From Phyllobacterium chamaecytisi (GTDB lineage: Bacteria; Pseudomonadota; Alphaproteobacteria; Rhizobiales; Rhizobiaceae), in NCBI RefSeq assembly GCF_020164455.1, contig NZ_JAIQWW010000015.1, forward strand, positions 62,001 to 126,000: DNA of 64,000 nt. The letters run 5' to 3'. Position 1 is the stretch's first letter. Every line of letters starts with the position of its first letter. The notes beneath the pieces were generated by a model. That model saw only the letters and a program-made list of their open reading frames with translations. It was not told where the DNA came from and searched no databases. The translations under genes and the position numbers were made by a program. This document shows positions 39,632-48,960 of the stretch, in pieces.

Positions 39632-40287
39632 AGCAATTGCCTTTGGCGAGACGCGGAGAGCGTCTTTCTGTCCTTTGCCTGGGAGCGCATTCGGACGATA
39701 TCGAAATAGGTGCAGGGGGGACGATCCTGCGTCTTATTGCCGATGGTGTTCTGCTTGACGTCCACTGGTGTGTGCTAAGCGCACCCGGGATCCGTGCGGG
39801 TGAAGCAAATGCTTCAGCTGTTGCTTTTCTTGAAGGCGCTGCCAAGAGCAATATCGAACTTGCCGAGTTTGAAGACAGTTATTTCCCCAGCCAGTCCCGT
39901 GAGATCAAACAATGGCTCAATGCTGTACGCGAACGCGTCTCGCCCGACGTGATTTTCACGCATACGCGCGACGACTCGCACCAAGATCACAGGGAAGTGA
40001 ACCGTCTGACAACCAATGTGTTCCGCAATCATTTTGTGCTCGAATATGAAATTCCAAAATGGGACGGGGATCTCATGCAGCACAACACATATATGCCCTT
40101 GCCGTCCAAAATCATGGACCGGAAAACCGAACTTCTTCTGGAGCACTTCGGGACGCAGCGCTCGAAAGACTGGTTCGATGAATTGACTTTCAAAGGCTTG
40201 GCCCGCCTACGGGGCATGGAATGCCGTGCTGAAGAGCGTTTCGCCGAAGCCTTCACAAATCGCAAATTGGCATTGACTATAGGATAA
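39628..40287 (+). CDS. PIG-L/LmbE family deacetylase
   Basis: A 219-residue zinc hydrolase of the PIG-L family: the metal motif appears as GAHSDDIEIGAGG near residue 20, and the third ligand lies in DDSHQDHREV. The family removes acetyl or acyl groups from N-acetyl sugars or related amines. Its coupling (ATGA overlap) to the nucleotidyltransferase gene suggests it acts on an intermediate of the same modified sugar. The frame extends upstream to 39571, but the ATG at 39628 gives the normal family N-terminus. Confidence 0.88.
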   Translation: MKQLPLARRGERLSVLCLGAHSDDIEIGAGGTILRLIADGVLLDVHWCVLSAPGIRAGEANASAVAFLEGAAKSNIELAEFEDSYFPSQSREIKQWLNAVRERVSPDVIFTHTRDDSHQDHREVNRLTTNVFRNHFVLEYEIPKWDGDLMQHNTYMPLPSKIMDRKTELLLEHFGTQRSKDWFDELTFKGLARLRGMECRAEERFAEAFTNRKLALTIG

Positions 40288-40702
40288 CCCTTGGTCGCTC
40301 CACCTGCGTTAAAAATGCAGCCCGTTCTTCCATCCACGACGACATCTCAGAATCTAACGAATCACGTGTTTAAAGCGATGCGAATCACTGCGTTCGCGTC
40401 GTCCAGCGCCCTGCTCGACACTAATCTCAAGTATAAGCCTTTCTTTATATGTTTAGTTCGCCGGCCCCTGCGGGGGGAATGAACTAATAAGCATCCTCGA
40501 CGAATTAATCCAGCCTATAGGATCGGGCTATAGCTGGCTACACCGTCAAATTTTTTACAATCGAAGGAATTATAAGAGGATTAAAGACACTAACAAATAA
40601 AGAGCGTAAATTAATATTCGTGAAAAAGAAGTGCGGCTGGACGTGTTTAGGTGCGTTCAATAGATCAACTCGCAACAAAAGATAAAAATTGGGGTTAATA
40701 CA
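40288..40702. other. Intergenic region before the LuxR-type regulator
   Basis: About 415 bp, AT-rich after 40480, no supported gene. A small GC hairpin (GGCCCCTGCGGGG) at about 40464-40477 may end the upstream transcript. It must hold the regulator promoter. Confidence 0.45.
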
Positions 40703-41494
40703 ATGGAGAATATTCATCCATCCCGTTTGGGCAACAATGAACAAGAGCCATATGATCGTGAGATCATTGTAAATAACAGCCAACAATCAAACGATAAATA
40801 CAACGGTAATCGTCAATTCCAAAAATACAGTACAGAAGATTACTTGGCTATTGTCGACAAGCGCGCTTTGGAACGCGAATGTCTCGCTCAGGCTTTGATC
40901 AACCATCACATAGGCCTCAAAGTATTTACATTCGGTAGCCTGGAAGAATGGCAAGCCTCTAAAAAAGAACTATCCAATTTGCGCGCCGTGTTGATCAACA
41001 CTGGCAATCGCACGCTGGACGATGCCAATCTAACCGCTGAAATCAGCGAGCTTGTCGCGACTTTCCAGACTGCAGCTGTCGTTGTCGTTGCCGACAATGA
41101 TGATCTGACCTTTATTCTGAAGGCGTTGGAACTCGGCGTTCGTGGATATATCCCGACAACAGTTGGCATCGAGATCTGCATGCAGGCAATTGAACTGGCA
41201 ATCGCCGGTGGAAAGTTTGTTCCGGCAAGTAGCGTTCTAACTTTGCGTAAGCTCCTGGGCGGCCGAAGCGACGAGTTTCGTCACATCACCACTTCGTTTA
41301 CGGCGCGGCAGTCCGCCGTTGCTGAGGGTCTTCGTCGTGGCAAGGCAAACAAGATTATCGCCTATGAGCTCAACCTCTGCGAAAGCACGGTAAAGGTCCA
41401 TATTCGCAATATCATGAAGAAACTGGGTGCTACTAATCGGACGGAGGTTGCGTACAAAATTAGCGACATGATTCCGCATGAATCCAGATTCTGA
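40703..41494 (+). CDS. LuxR-type regulator with receiver-like domain lacking the usual aspartate
   Basis: A 263-residue protein. A polar, Asn/Gln-rich N-terminal extension (about 1-45) precedes a receiver-like domain (about 46-165; LAIVDKRALERECLAQAL). The place of the phosphoacceptor Asp reads AVLINTGNRTL, so phosphorylation in the classic way is unlikely. The C-terminal GerE/LuxR helix-turn-helix is at about 195-255 (FTARQSAVAEGLRRGKANKI; CESTVKVHIRNIMKKLGATN). It directly precedes the ExoP/ExoF pair and probably controls it. Start ATG at 40703 with GGGG eight bases upstream. It resembles the regulators at 55142 and 63804. Confidence 0.85.
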   Translation: MENIHPSRLGNNEQEPYDREIIVNNSQQSNDKYNGNRQFQKYSTEDYLAIVDKRALERECLAQALINHHIGLKVFTFGSLEEWQASKKELSNLRAVLINTGNRTLDDANLTAEISELVATFQTAAVVVVADNDDLTFILKALELGVRGYIPTTVGIEICMQAIELAIAGGKFVPASSVLTLRKLLGGRSDEFRHITTSFTARQSAVAEGLRRGKANKIIAYELNLCESTVKVHIRNIMKKLGATNRTEVAYKISDMIPHESRF

Positions 41495-41539
41495 ACGGCC
41501 TACCAGCTAACCGATATCTGATTTTCAGAGGTATTGATC

Positions 41540-43708
41540 ATGATCGTTTCTGAAGTTTTGCCTCCCCAGGGCGGAATGCCATTGTCGCGAATCCTTTCGC
41601 TCCTGATGAACAGATGGCTTACAGTTCTATCAGCCATTGTTGTGTGCATGGGGCTGGCGATAGTGGGCTATATGACCGCCCCGGCCAAGTACAGCTCCGA
41701 AGCGATCTTGGCCCTCAACGTTCGCAAATTGCAGGCACTTCCAAATGAATCGGTCGTTTCACCGCTTCCGCAGGAAAGTCCGGTTTTGCGGACGGAACTC
41801 GACATTATCAGCTCGCGCTCCATGGCCGAGAAGGTACTCGCCGACCTAGACCGTCAAGGTTTTGACTCCAACGGCAAAATCATTGTGCCCGGCCAAGGGA
41901 ATCTTGTCGCGACAGATGAGGAAACGCCGTCCGATCGGTCAAGAATTGATGAGCTTCTGTCAAACCTTAATGTTCTCAATGACGGCAGATCGTACACGAT
42001 TTACATCAGTTACCGTGCGAATAATCCGGAATATTCTGCTGCCGTCGCGAATGCGTTCGGTGAAGCGTACCTCAACTATCAAATCGATTTGCAAACCTCG
42101 GCCACGCGCCGTGTCAGCGATTGGCTTGGCGGAAAACTCACCAGCCTGCGGGCAACGCTCGAACACTCTGAACGCGCCGCCGCCGATTTTCGCGAGCAAT
42201 CAGGACTCGTGAAGGCCAACGGTATGACGCTGCAGTCGCAGCAAATTGCAGCGCTGAATGCGGAACTCGCGACCCTGCGGGGAAAACTTGCAGGTGCTGA
42301 AGCCCGGCTCTCAACCGCAATCGAGGCGTCAAAGAATAACTCTGGCGTGGCTTTGTCGGAGATTCTCAATTCCCCGGCCATCTTGGCACTACGGACGGAA
42401 CAATCCCGGATCGAGAGGAATATTCAGCAAATCAAGGAGAGCGGGGCAACTCAAAGCGTCCAGCTCCCGCAGTTTAACTCGCAGCTTGAATCGCTGAAGG
42501 GCCAGATCGGTGCGGAGGTTCAACAAATTCTGGATAGCCTCCGAAACGAGATAAATGTCACGCATCTTCAGCAAGCGTCGGTTGAGGCAAATCTCAAAGA
42601 GCTACAAGACAGCATGTCGACGGCCAACAAAGCCACTGTCCAGGCCGATCAGCTGGATCGCGAAGCCTCGGCAAACCGCGCGATATATGAAAGCTACCTG
42701 ACACGTTACAAACAAACGATCGAGCAGGACGGTATCGCCACCGCCGAAGCGCGTATGATTTCGCGTGCTGTTCCGGCAAGATCGAAGGTAAGTCCGCGTC
42801 TTTCGTCATGGCTTGCGTTGGGTGGAATTGGCGGCATCTGTTTCGGCATGGCCGGCGCGTTTCTTATGGAATTGCGTGACAAATCCATCCGATCGAGCGT
42901 GGCTCTCGAAACAGCGGTGCGGCTGCCCATTATCGGCCGGATACCCCAATTGTCAGTTCGGGAGCGGAAAGAAGCCGCACGAATGGTTACCGACGGCAAT
43001 TCGGGCTTTGGCCGCGCGATCGCGGACCTTCAGGCACAGCTATTGCTGTCGGCGTCGACGAAAGCTGCTCGGGCAATTGCTATTACTTCTGCTGGCGACC
43101 AGGAAGGCAAGACGCTGATCGTAGCAGGTCTTGCGAGATCACTATCAGCTACAGGGATACGGACTGTCGTCGTGGACGCCAATTTCCGGAATCCGATGGT
43201 GGCCCATGAGTTCGGCGATCAATTCGGTCCCTATCTGGAAGAAGTGATCCGCGGCCGGCATACACTTGAAGCGGCGGTGCAGCACGACGCGGAATCCGCA
43301 ATCGACTTTGTGGCGACGCAGACCTGTCAGGTTCCGGCAGAATTCCTGCTGGGCCACGAGCAATTCGCGAAAATGATCGCAGAGCTTAAGCGACAGTACG
43401 ACATCGTTCTTATTGATACGCCAGCTATCGCCAACAGCGCGGATGCCATACGTGCGGCGTCGCTTGCCGACACGACGGTATTGGTCGTGCGCCGTGACGT
43501 CGCCAGGATGGAGGACGTCGTGACCGCCGTTACGAAACTACGCGCCGACGGTCGGAAAGTCAGCGGTATCGTTCTCAACAGCGACCACGAAAGCCGAGGC
43601 CCGGTCGCCTTGAGCGCTCCGCTTGCTCCCACCAAACTCGTCTCCGGACGTGTCGTCAAGGAGCTTGCTGACTACGCAAAAACCCGCTCTTCCACCGCAA
43701 AGGCATGA
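41540..43708 (+). CDS. ExoP/Wzc-like polysaccharide co-polymerase with intact ATPase motifs
   Basis: A 722-residue protein: Wzz domain with first membrane helix at about 25-47, long periplasmic coiled coils (about 180-390), GNVR-like region, second helix near 422-442 and a cytoplasmic BY-kinase-like domain. The P-loop is intact (SAGDQEGKTLIVAG), with Walker A' VVVDANFRNP and Walker B IVLIDTPA. The C-terminus has only one tyrosine (YAKTRSSTAKA), so the autophosphorylated tyrosine cluster of Wzc is absent. It should set chain length and energise export with the ExoF-like protein coupled downstream. The ATG at 41540 with AGAGG eight bases upstream is preferred over a TTG at 41534. Confidence 0.88.
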   Translation: MIVSEVLPPQGGMPLSRILSLLMNRWLTVLSAIVVCMGLAIVGYMTAPAKYSSEAILALNVRKLQALPNESVVSPLPQESPVLRTELDIISSRSMAEKVLADLDRQGFDSNGKIIVPGQGNLVATDEETPSDRSRIDELLSNLNVLNDGRSYTIYISYRANNPEYSAAVANAFGEAYLNYQIDLQTSATRRVSDWLGGKLTSLRATLEHSERAAADFREQSGLVKANGMTLQSQQIAALNAELATLRGKLAGAEARLSTAIEASKNNSGVALSEILNSPAILALRTEQSRIERNIQQIKESGATQSVQLPQFNSQLESLKGQIGAEVQQILDSLRNEINVTHLQQASVEANLKELQDSMSTANKATVQADQLDREASANRAIYESYLTRYKQTIEQDGIATAEARMISRAVPARSKVSPRLSSWLALGGIGGICFGMAGAFLMELRDKSIRSSVALETAVRLPIIGRIPQLSVRERKEAARMVTDGNSGFGRAIADLQAQLLLSASTKAARAIAITSAGDQEGKTLIVAGLARSLSATGIRTVVVDANFRNPMVAHEFGDQFGPYLEEVIRGRHTLEAAVQHDAESAIDFVATQTCQVPAEFLLGHEQFAKMIAELKRQYDIVLIDTPAIANSADAIRAASLADTTVLVVRRDVARMEDVVTAVTKLRADGRKVSGIVLNSDHESRGPVALSAPLAPTKLVSGRVVKELADYAKTRSSTAKA

Positions 43709-43716
43709 GGTCGACA

Positions 43717-44991
43717 ATGTTGATCAATCAAAAAAATAGCCACCCGGGATTTGCTCACCGGATCAACAAGCTGATGACCGCTTGTGCGTTTTCTTCGATC
43801 CTCTTGTTGTCGCCAATGGTTTCGGCGGCGTGGGCGGACGAGCCATATAAAGTTGCATCGGGCGATGTCCTCCTGATCACCGTTTATGGCGATACTGGAC
43901 TGTCAGGGACATTTCCCGTCAGCGTCGAAGGAACGATAGGATATCCCATTCTTGGCAATATCCCCGTTGCAAATCAAACCATTGCGGAAATCAGCAGCAC
44001 CATCAGCCAGAAGCTGCTTCAACACATTCCGGGGCTCTCAGTCTCCGTGGCAATGAAGGAATATGCGCCAGTGTTTGTTATTGGCGATGTCCAGAAGCCG
44101 GGTAAATATGAATTTCGCCCCGGCATGATTGCGCTCGAACTGTTCGCACTGAGCGGTGGCTTGAAAGAGGCGTCGGACAAGATGGACACAGCAGGGACCC
44201 AGCTGGTCACTGCGCGTCAGGACTATTCGGACACGTCTCTGCAAGTGTTCGCCCAAGACGTGAGGCGTGCGCGCCTCCAGGCGGAGCTCGACGAGAAGCC
44301 GTTTGAATACGTTCTGGACAAGGAAACCATCACGGATGATTTGCCGGCCCGCCAGCAGGTGGTCGACTCCGAGCGCCGGGTTTTCGATTTGCGCCTGGCA
44401 GCCTTGCACAGCGAGGAAAAAGCTCTCCAGGACCAGAAACAGAATTATCGCGAAGAGATCGATACGCTAGAAAAAAGTACCAAGCTTCGTAACGAGGAAA
44501 TTTCTCTTCTGGAACAGAATGTAGGATCTTCCGAGAAGCTTGTATCTCAGGGGCTCACGGCACAGTCGACATTGAGGGACAGCCAAAGGCAACTTTCCGC
44601 CATGCGCCGCGATGCCCTTGAATTCGGTTCATTTCTCGCACGCGCCCGGCAAAACGAAAACGCTATCGGGCAGCGCCTGCTAGCTCTGAACGAGCAGCGG
44701 GCAAACGACGCCGCCAATCAATTGCGTGACATTGAGCTGGATCTCATTCGCCTGAGAAAGCGACTGGCCTTCATCGTCCAGACGATGGCTGAGATTGGTG
44801 CGACGGCGCAGCGCGCAACAACGCGCGACCAGTCTGTGAGGCTGACTTTCTCCGTCGCCCGGATTGTAAATGGTGAGTATCAGGAATCGGAGTTGACCGA
44901 ACACGATCCGATCAAGGCGGGCGATATTCTACGAGCCCAATTGGCAGTTCCGAAGGATGTGGCAGCAAACAGCATCAACCCGCCCGGTTAA
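43717..44991 (+). CDS. Polysaccharide export protein, ExoF-like (second copy)
   Basis: A 424-residue protein with signal peptide (CAFSSILLLSPMVSAAWADE), Poly_export domain (YKVASGDVLLITVYGDTGLS), SLBB segment (YAPVFVIGDVQKPGKYEF) and a long coiled coil (about 190-370). Same layout as the protein at 592-2058. The ATG at 43717 has GAGG six bases upstream; the ATG at 43705 overlaps the previous stop (ATGA) and is an alternative. It is the last gene of this operon and is followed by a strong terminator. Confidence 0.88.
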   Translation: MLINQKNSHPGFAHRINKLMTACAFSSILLLSPMVSAAWADEPYKVASGDVLLITVYGDTGLSGTFPVSVEGTIGYPILGNIPVANQTIAEISSTISQKLLQHIPGLSVSVAMKEYAPVFVIGDVQKPGKYEFRPGMIALELFALSGGLKEASDKMDTAGTQLVTARQDYSDTSLQVFAQDVRRARLQAELDEKPFEYVLDKETITDDLPARQQVVDSERRVFDLRLAALHSEEKALQDQKQNYREEIDTLEKSTKLRNEEISLLEQNVGSSEKLVSQGLTAQSTLRDSQRQLSAMRRDALEFGSFLARARQNENAIGQRLLALNEQRANDAANQLRDIELDLIRLRKRLAFIVQTMAEIGATAQRATTRDQSVRLTFSVARIVNGEYQESELTEHDPIKAGDILRAQLAVPKDVAANSINPPG

Positions 44992-45024
44992 GCCAAGCCA
45001 CGAGCGGTCCTTGTACACAAAAAA

Positions 45025-45054
45025 GCAGCCAGGTCATGACCTGGCTGCTTTTTT
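45025..45054 (+). terminator. Strong bidirectional rho-independent terminator
   Basis: GCAGCCAGGT and ACCTGGCTGC form a perfect 10-bp stem with a CATG loop (itself self-complementary), followed by TTTTTT on the plus strand and preceded by AAAAAA for minus-strand use. It separates two converging genes, the ExoF-like gene and the GDP-fucose synthase gene. Confidence 0.92.
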
Positions 45055-45070
45055 AATCCCTGGCGTTAAT

Positions 45071-46072
45071 CTAACGTGCGGCCGTAGCAATAGGCGCGAT
45101 GTTGGTTGATGTGAGCATCGACTGTTGCCAACGCATATAGAGATCGGTCAGTCCGGTCTCGAGGTCGATACTCGGCTTCCATCCCATATCCTGCAAACGT
45201 GTAGGATCGACCAGCTTTCGCGGTGTACCGTCCGGCTTCGATGTATCGAACACGATGGTCCCATCATATCCAACAATCTTCGCAATCAAGATCGCGGCAT
45301 CATGAATCGAGATTTCGTGTCCCGACCCGATATTGATAAATTCAGGCCCAGTATACTGCTTCATAACGAATACGCAGGCGTCGGCCAGATCATCGACATG
45401 CAGGAATTCGCGTTTCGGTGTCCCCGTACCCCACACGACAACTGTGGGGCTTGCCGAGATTTTTGCCTCATACATTTTGCGGATGAGGGCCGGAAGAACA
45501 TGGGAATTCTGCGGATCGAAATTGTCGTTAGGGCCATAGAGACTTGTCGGCATCGCGGTCAGGAAATTTTGTCCATATTGCCGCGCATAGGCTTCGGCAA
45601 GCTTGAGTCCAGCGATCTTTGCTACCGCGTAAGCTTCGTTGGTTGGCTCTAGCGCGCCGGTGAGCAAGGAACTCTCCCGGATCGGCTGCTCGGCATATTT
45701 CGGGAAAATACAACTCGACCCCAGCCACAACAATTTCTGGACGCCAAGCCTGTGGGCAGCGTGCATGATATTCATGCCGATCATCGCGTTGTCGTAGAGA
45801 AAATCGGCTGGGTATGTCGAATTTGCAATGATTCCGCCAACTCTCGCCGCAGCGATGAAAATGGCATCAGGACGCGCGCTAGCCATCCATTCTTCCGTTT
45901 CAAGCTGTCGCGTCAGATCGAGATCATCATGGGTAACTTCAAGCAGTTCACAACCCTCGGACTGCAGGCGCCGTGTCAGCGCCGAGCCCACAAGACCGGT
46001 GTGCCCTGCTACCCATACTCGTTTACCCCGGAGATCGAAGTGGTGATTTTCCGACTCAACCATGGAGATCAT
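45071..46072 (-). CDS. fcl: GDP-L-fucose synthase
   Basis: A 333-residue SDR that converts GDP-4-keto-6-deoxymannose to GDP-L-fucose by epimerisation and NADPH-dependent reduction. Marks are VWVAGHTGLVGSALTRRLQS, IAAARVGGIIANSTYPADFL, LGSSCIFPKYAEQPIRES, the catalytic YAVAKIAGLK (Tyr/Lys) and SLYGPNDNFDPQNSHVLPAL. The partner GDP-mannose 4,6-dehydratase gene is not in this window. The ATG at 46072 has AAGGGCGGA upstream; the ATG three codons later is possible, and the open frame extends to 46153. Confidence 0.92.
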   Translation of the reverse strand: MISMVESENHHFDLRGKRVWVAGHTGLVGSALTRRLQSEGCELLEVTHDDLDLTRQLETEEWMASARPDAIFIAAARVGGIIANSTYPADFLYDNAMIGMNIMHAAHRLGVQKLLWLGSSCIFPKYAEQPIRESSLLTGALEPTNEAYAVAKIAGLKLAEAYARQYGQNFLTAMPTSLYGPNDNFDPQNSHVLPALIRKMYEAKISASPTVVVWGTGTPKREFLHVDDLADACVFVMKQYTGPEFINIGSGHEISIHDAAILIAKIVGYDGTIVFDTSKPDGTPRKLVDPTRLQDMGWKPSIDLETGLTDLYMRWQQSMLTSTNIAPIATAAR

Positions 46073-46456
46073 TCCGCCCTTCTTCGTGGATGATGGTTCG
46101 CTTTTCGAAGACAGCTCATCGAATGTGGACCGTGACCATGGTCCATTGCACACTCTTGAAATGCAGTCGGAGAAAGCGAGTTATTGGATTTCAGTATATA
46201 TGGCGCACAGCGCGGCACACTTCGGCAATAGGGATAAGATCGGCTCTCAACCTTAGGGAATACAAGGCATATCGGGCGGACTAGGGCCTCTAAAAGGGGT
46301 GGAAATCGACCGCAACCTCTCCAGAAGGAGTAGGCAGGATGATAGGTCGCGGAAAGCCGTAGTGCCTTTGTTGAACTTGTTCGCCAACTGCGAACTGCGA
46401 CAATCAAGACCAAGAATCTGTGTCTGACAGACGGCCCGAGCTTGAGGCATCCACAA
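46073..46456. other. Divergent intergenic region between fcl and the GT4 operon
   Basis: About 385 bp with no supported gene. It should contain promoters for fcl (minus) and for the three-gene GT4 operon (plus). Confidence 0.4.
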
Positions 46457-47716
46457 ATGAAGATCGTATTCGCAAACCGCTATTTCTCACCTGATCAATC
46501 AGCAACCAGCCGTATGGTATCGGGGTTGGCGTTCGCATTAGCTCGCCGCGGTTTTGAAGTCGCGGCAATCGCTAGTCGCACACCGCACGATCAACCTGAC
46601 GTGACACTGCCAGCGGAAGAAGTGGTGTCAGGGGTTAAGGTAAGCCGTCTATGGGCTACACGGTTCGGACGGAGCAATGTTCTCGGGCGGGCTATCGATT
46701 ATCTCACCTTCCACGTCTCTGCATTCCTCTGGTGTTTGTGGAACCTCAAGGGCGGCGACGTCTGCGTAGTCTGCACCGATCCACCCTTGCTCTCCGTCAC
46801 CACTTCCTTGCCCATTCGCTGGCGTCGCGCGCGAATGGTCAATTGGATCATGGACCTTTTCCCTGAAGTCGCCATGGAACTTGGCATGCTGTCGAATAAA
46901 AGCTTGTCAGGGACGGTCAGCCGATCGATGCGCAACTGGTCGATGCGCAAATCGGCCATGATCGTTTGTCCGACCGCCAAGATGGCAGCCTATCTCACCG
47001 ACCGCGGTTTCTCCGAGAAACAGGTTTTTGTCATGCACCATTGGTCCGACGGCGATGAGATCTATCCCGTGGAACCGGCATCCAACAGCCTGCGGGCGAG
47101 CTGGGGTTTGCAGGACAAGTTCGTTGTTGGCTATTCGGGCAACTTTGGTCGTGCCCACGACTTTTCGACACTGTTGGAAGCGGCGGTGCTTTTGAGTGGG
47201 CATGACGATATTCAGTTTCTAATGATTGGTGGCGGCCAGCAGAGGGCCCACGTCGAAGAGGTTGTGCGGAATCGTAATTTGACGAATGTAGTTTTCAAGC
47301 CACTTCAGCCGGCCGAACATATCGCTGAAAGCCTGAGCGCGGCCGATGCTCATATCGTGTCGCTTTTGCCTCGGCTCGAACACTGCATCGTTCCGAGCAA
47401 GTTTTATGGAATCCTGGCGGCTGGCCGGCCAACTCTCTTCGTCGGCGATCCAAACGGCGAGGTAGCGCGCGTGGTGGCCGCTGAAGACTGCGGCGCGGCT
47501 GTGGAAATCGGCGAGGGAAGGAGACTCGCGGATGTCATCCTCGAGATGAGAAACTCCCCCGAACGTCGTTTACAGAACGGTCAAAACGCAAGACGTGTCC
47601 TGGAGACTCTGTTTTCACGGGAGAGCGCCGTAGCTGCCTGGTCGGACGTCATGCTCAGATTCGATAGGCCGACGGGGCTTCCATCAAAATCTTCTGTTTA
47701 TGAGCCCGCAGAATGA
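46457..47716 (+). CDS. Family 4 glycosyltransferase
   Basis: A 419-residue GT-B enzyme starting MKIVFANRYFSPDQSATSRM, with FVVGYSGNFGRAHDFSTLLE at the domain junction and LPRLEHCIVPSKFYGILAAG plus EVARVVAAEDCGAAVEIGEG in the donor half. This pattern is typical of WbuB-like transferases. The ATG at 46457 has GAGG nine bases upstream; a TTG at 46442 is less likely. First of three glycosyltransferase genes joined by ATGA overlaps. Confidence 0.87.
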   Translation: MKIVFANRYFSPDQSATSRMVSGLAFALARRGFEVAAIASRTPHDQPDVTLPAEEVVSGVKVSRLWATRFGRSNVLGRAIDYLTFHVSAFLWCLWNLKGGDVCVVCTDPPLLSVTTSLPIRWRRARMVNWIMDLFPEVAMELGMLSNKSLSGTVSRSMRNWSMRKSAMIVCPTAKMAAYLTDRGFSEKQVFVMHHWSDGDEIYPVEPASNSLRASWGLQDKFVVGYSGNFGRAHDFSTLLEAAVLLSGHDDIQFLMIGGGQQRAHVEEVVRNRNLTNVVFKPLQPAEHIAESLSAADAHIVSLLPRLEHCIVPSKFYGILAAGRPTLFVGDPNGEVARVVAAEDCGAAVEIGEGRRLADVILEMRNSPERRLQNGQNARRVLETLFSRESAVAAWSDVMLRFDRPTGLPSKSSVYEPAE

Positions 47717-48960
47717 GCGGTACTGTTGTCGTTAGCCAGCTGGGTGCTCGCATGCATTACGCCGTGCCCCGCATCTTTGCATCCGAAAATCAGCTCGCAC
47801 ATTTTTACACTGACATCTGCGCAACCAAAAGCTGGCCGCGCCTTGTCAATGGTCTTCCAAAAAACCTCCTTCCCTCTTCGGTTAAACGCCTCGTTGGACG
47901 TGTCCCAAAAGGTGTAGCACCAGAATTGATCTCGACCTTTCCTGGTTTCGGTCTCCGCTCGGCGGTCCGCAGGCTTCGCCTTGCGAACGTCGTCGAGGAA
48001 ACGGAACATGCCGTGTGGGCCGGATCCGAATTTTCGCGTTTGGTGGTTTCAAGCGGCTTTCATGGCGCAGCGGGCCTTTACGCTTTTGCCGGCGATGCGC
48101 TGGAGCAAATGGTTGCGGCAAAACAGCAAGGCATGTGGACTGCAGTCGAACAGATGATTGCCCCGCGTGAAGTTGTTGAAGAGCTGGTTGGGAGCGAGCA
48201 GCAAAGTTTTCCTGATTGGGCCGGACCACATACTGACAATGCACATGCCAAGATTTTTGCAGAGCGTGAGAGAGCCGAGTGGGAGCTCGCGGACATTATC
48301 ATATGTCCCTCGGAATTCGTCCGACGCAACGTCATTGCACGCGGCGGAAGAGCTGAACGATGTGTGGTCGTTCCGTATGGCATAGATCCGCAATACCCGC
48401 CTCAGGACATTATTCGAATTGGCGGGCCTTTGCGCGTGTTGACCGTAGGACAAGTCGGTCTTCGAAAGGGTTCACCTTATGTCGCAGAGGCAGCGCGTTT
48501 GCTCGGCCCATCGGCGATCTTTCGCATGGCAGGTCCGAGCAGCCTTCCTGACCGTGTTGTGGCGCACCTTTCGAAGCATGTCGAACTCCGGGGAATCGTC
48601 CCGCGTGCAGAGATGGCTGCAGAATATGAATGGGCCGATGTCTTCCTTCTTCCCTCCATTTGCGAAGGATCGGCAACTGCCGTTTATGAAGCGCTTGCCG
48701 CCGGACTCCCCGTCGTCTGCACGGAAAATGCGGGCAGCGTGGTCCGCGACGGGATCGATGGCTTCATTGTTCCTATTCGCGACGGCACGGCGATAGCAAA
48801 AGCGATCACTACGTTGGCAGACAATGTCGGGATGCGCGCGGCAATGTCGGAAAGCGCCGTGGCGCGCGCCGCGGACTTCACTGTTGAACGTTACGGCAAA
48901 CGTTTGCTTTCCGCACTATCGGGTCTTACTGAACAGCGCGCGCCCGTGTGTGTCGCATGA
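47713..48960 (+). CDS. Family 4 glycosyltransferase
   Basis: A 415-residue GT-B enzyme. SGTVVVSQLGARMHYAVPRI opens the protein. DIIICPSEFVRRNVIARGGR and the junction LRVLTVGQVGLRKGSPYVAE precede the donor motif PSICEGSATAVYEALAAGLP (E-x7-E). Its ATG overlaps the stop of the previous glycosyltransferase and its stop overlaps the next, so the three are translated as a set. Confidence 0.87.
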   Translation: MSGTVVVSQLGARMHYAVPRIFASENQLAHFYTDICATKSWPRLVNGLPKNLLPSSVKRLVGRVPKGVAPELISTFPGFGLRSAVRRLRLANVVEETEHAVWAGSEFSRLVVSSGFHGAAGLYAFAGDALEQMVAAKQQGMWTAVEQMIAPREVVEELVGSEQQSFPDWAGPHTDNAHAKIFAERERAEWELADIIICPSEFVRRNVIARGGRAERCVVVPYGIDPQYPPQDIIRIGGPLRVLTVGQVGLRKGSPYVAEAARLLGPSAIFRMAGPSSLPDRVVAHLSKHVELRGIVPRAEMAAEYEWADVFLLPSICEGSATAVYEALAAGLPVVCTENAGSVVRDGIDGFIVPIRDGTAIAKAITTLADNVGMRAAMSESAVARAADFTVERYGKRLLSALSGLTEQRAPVCVA

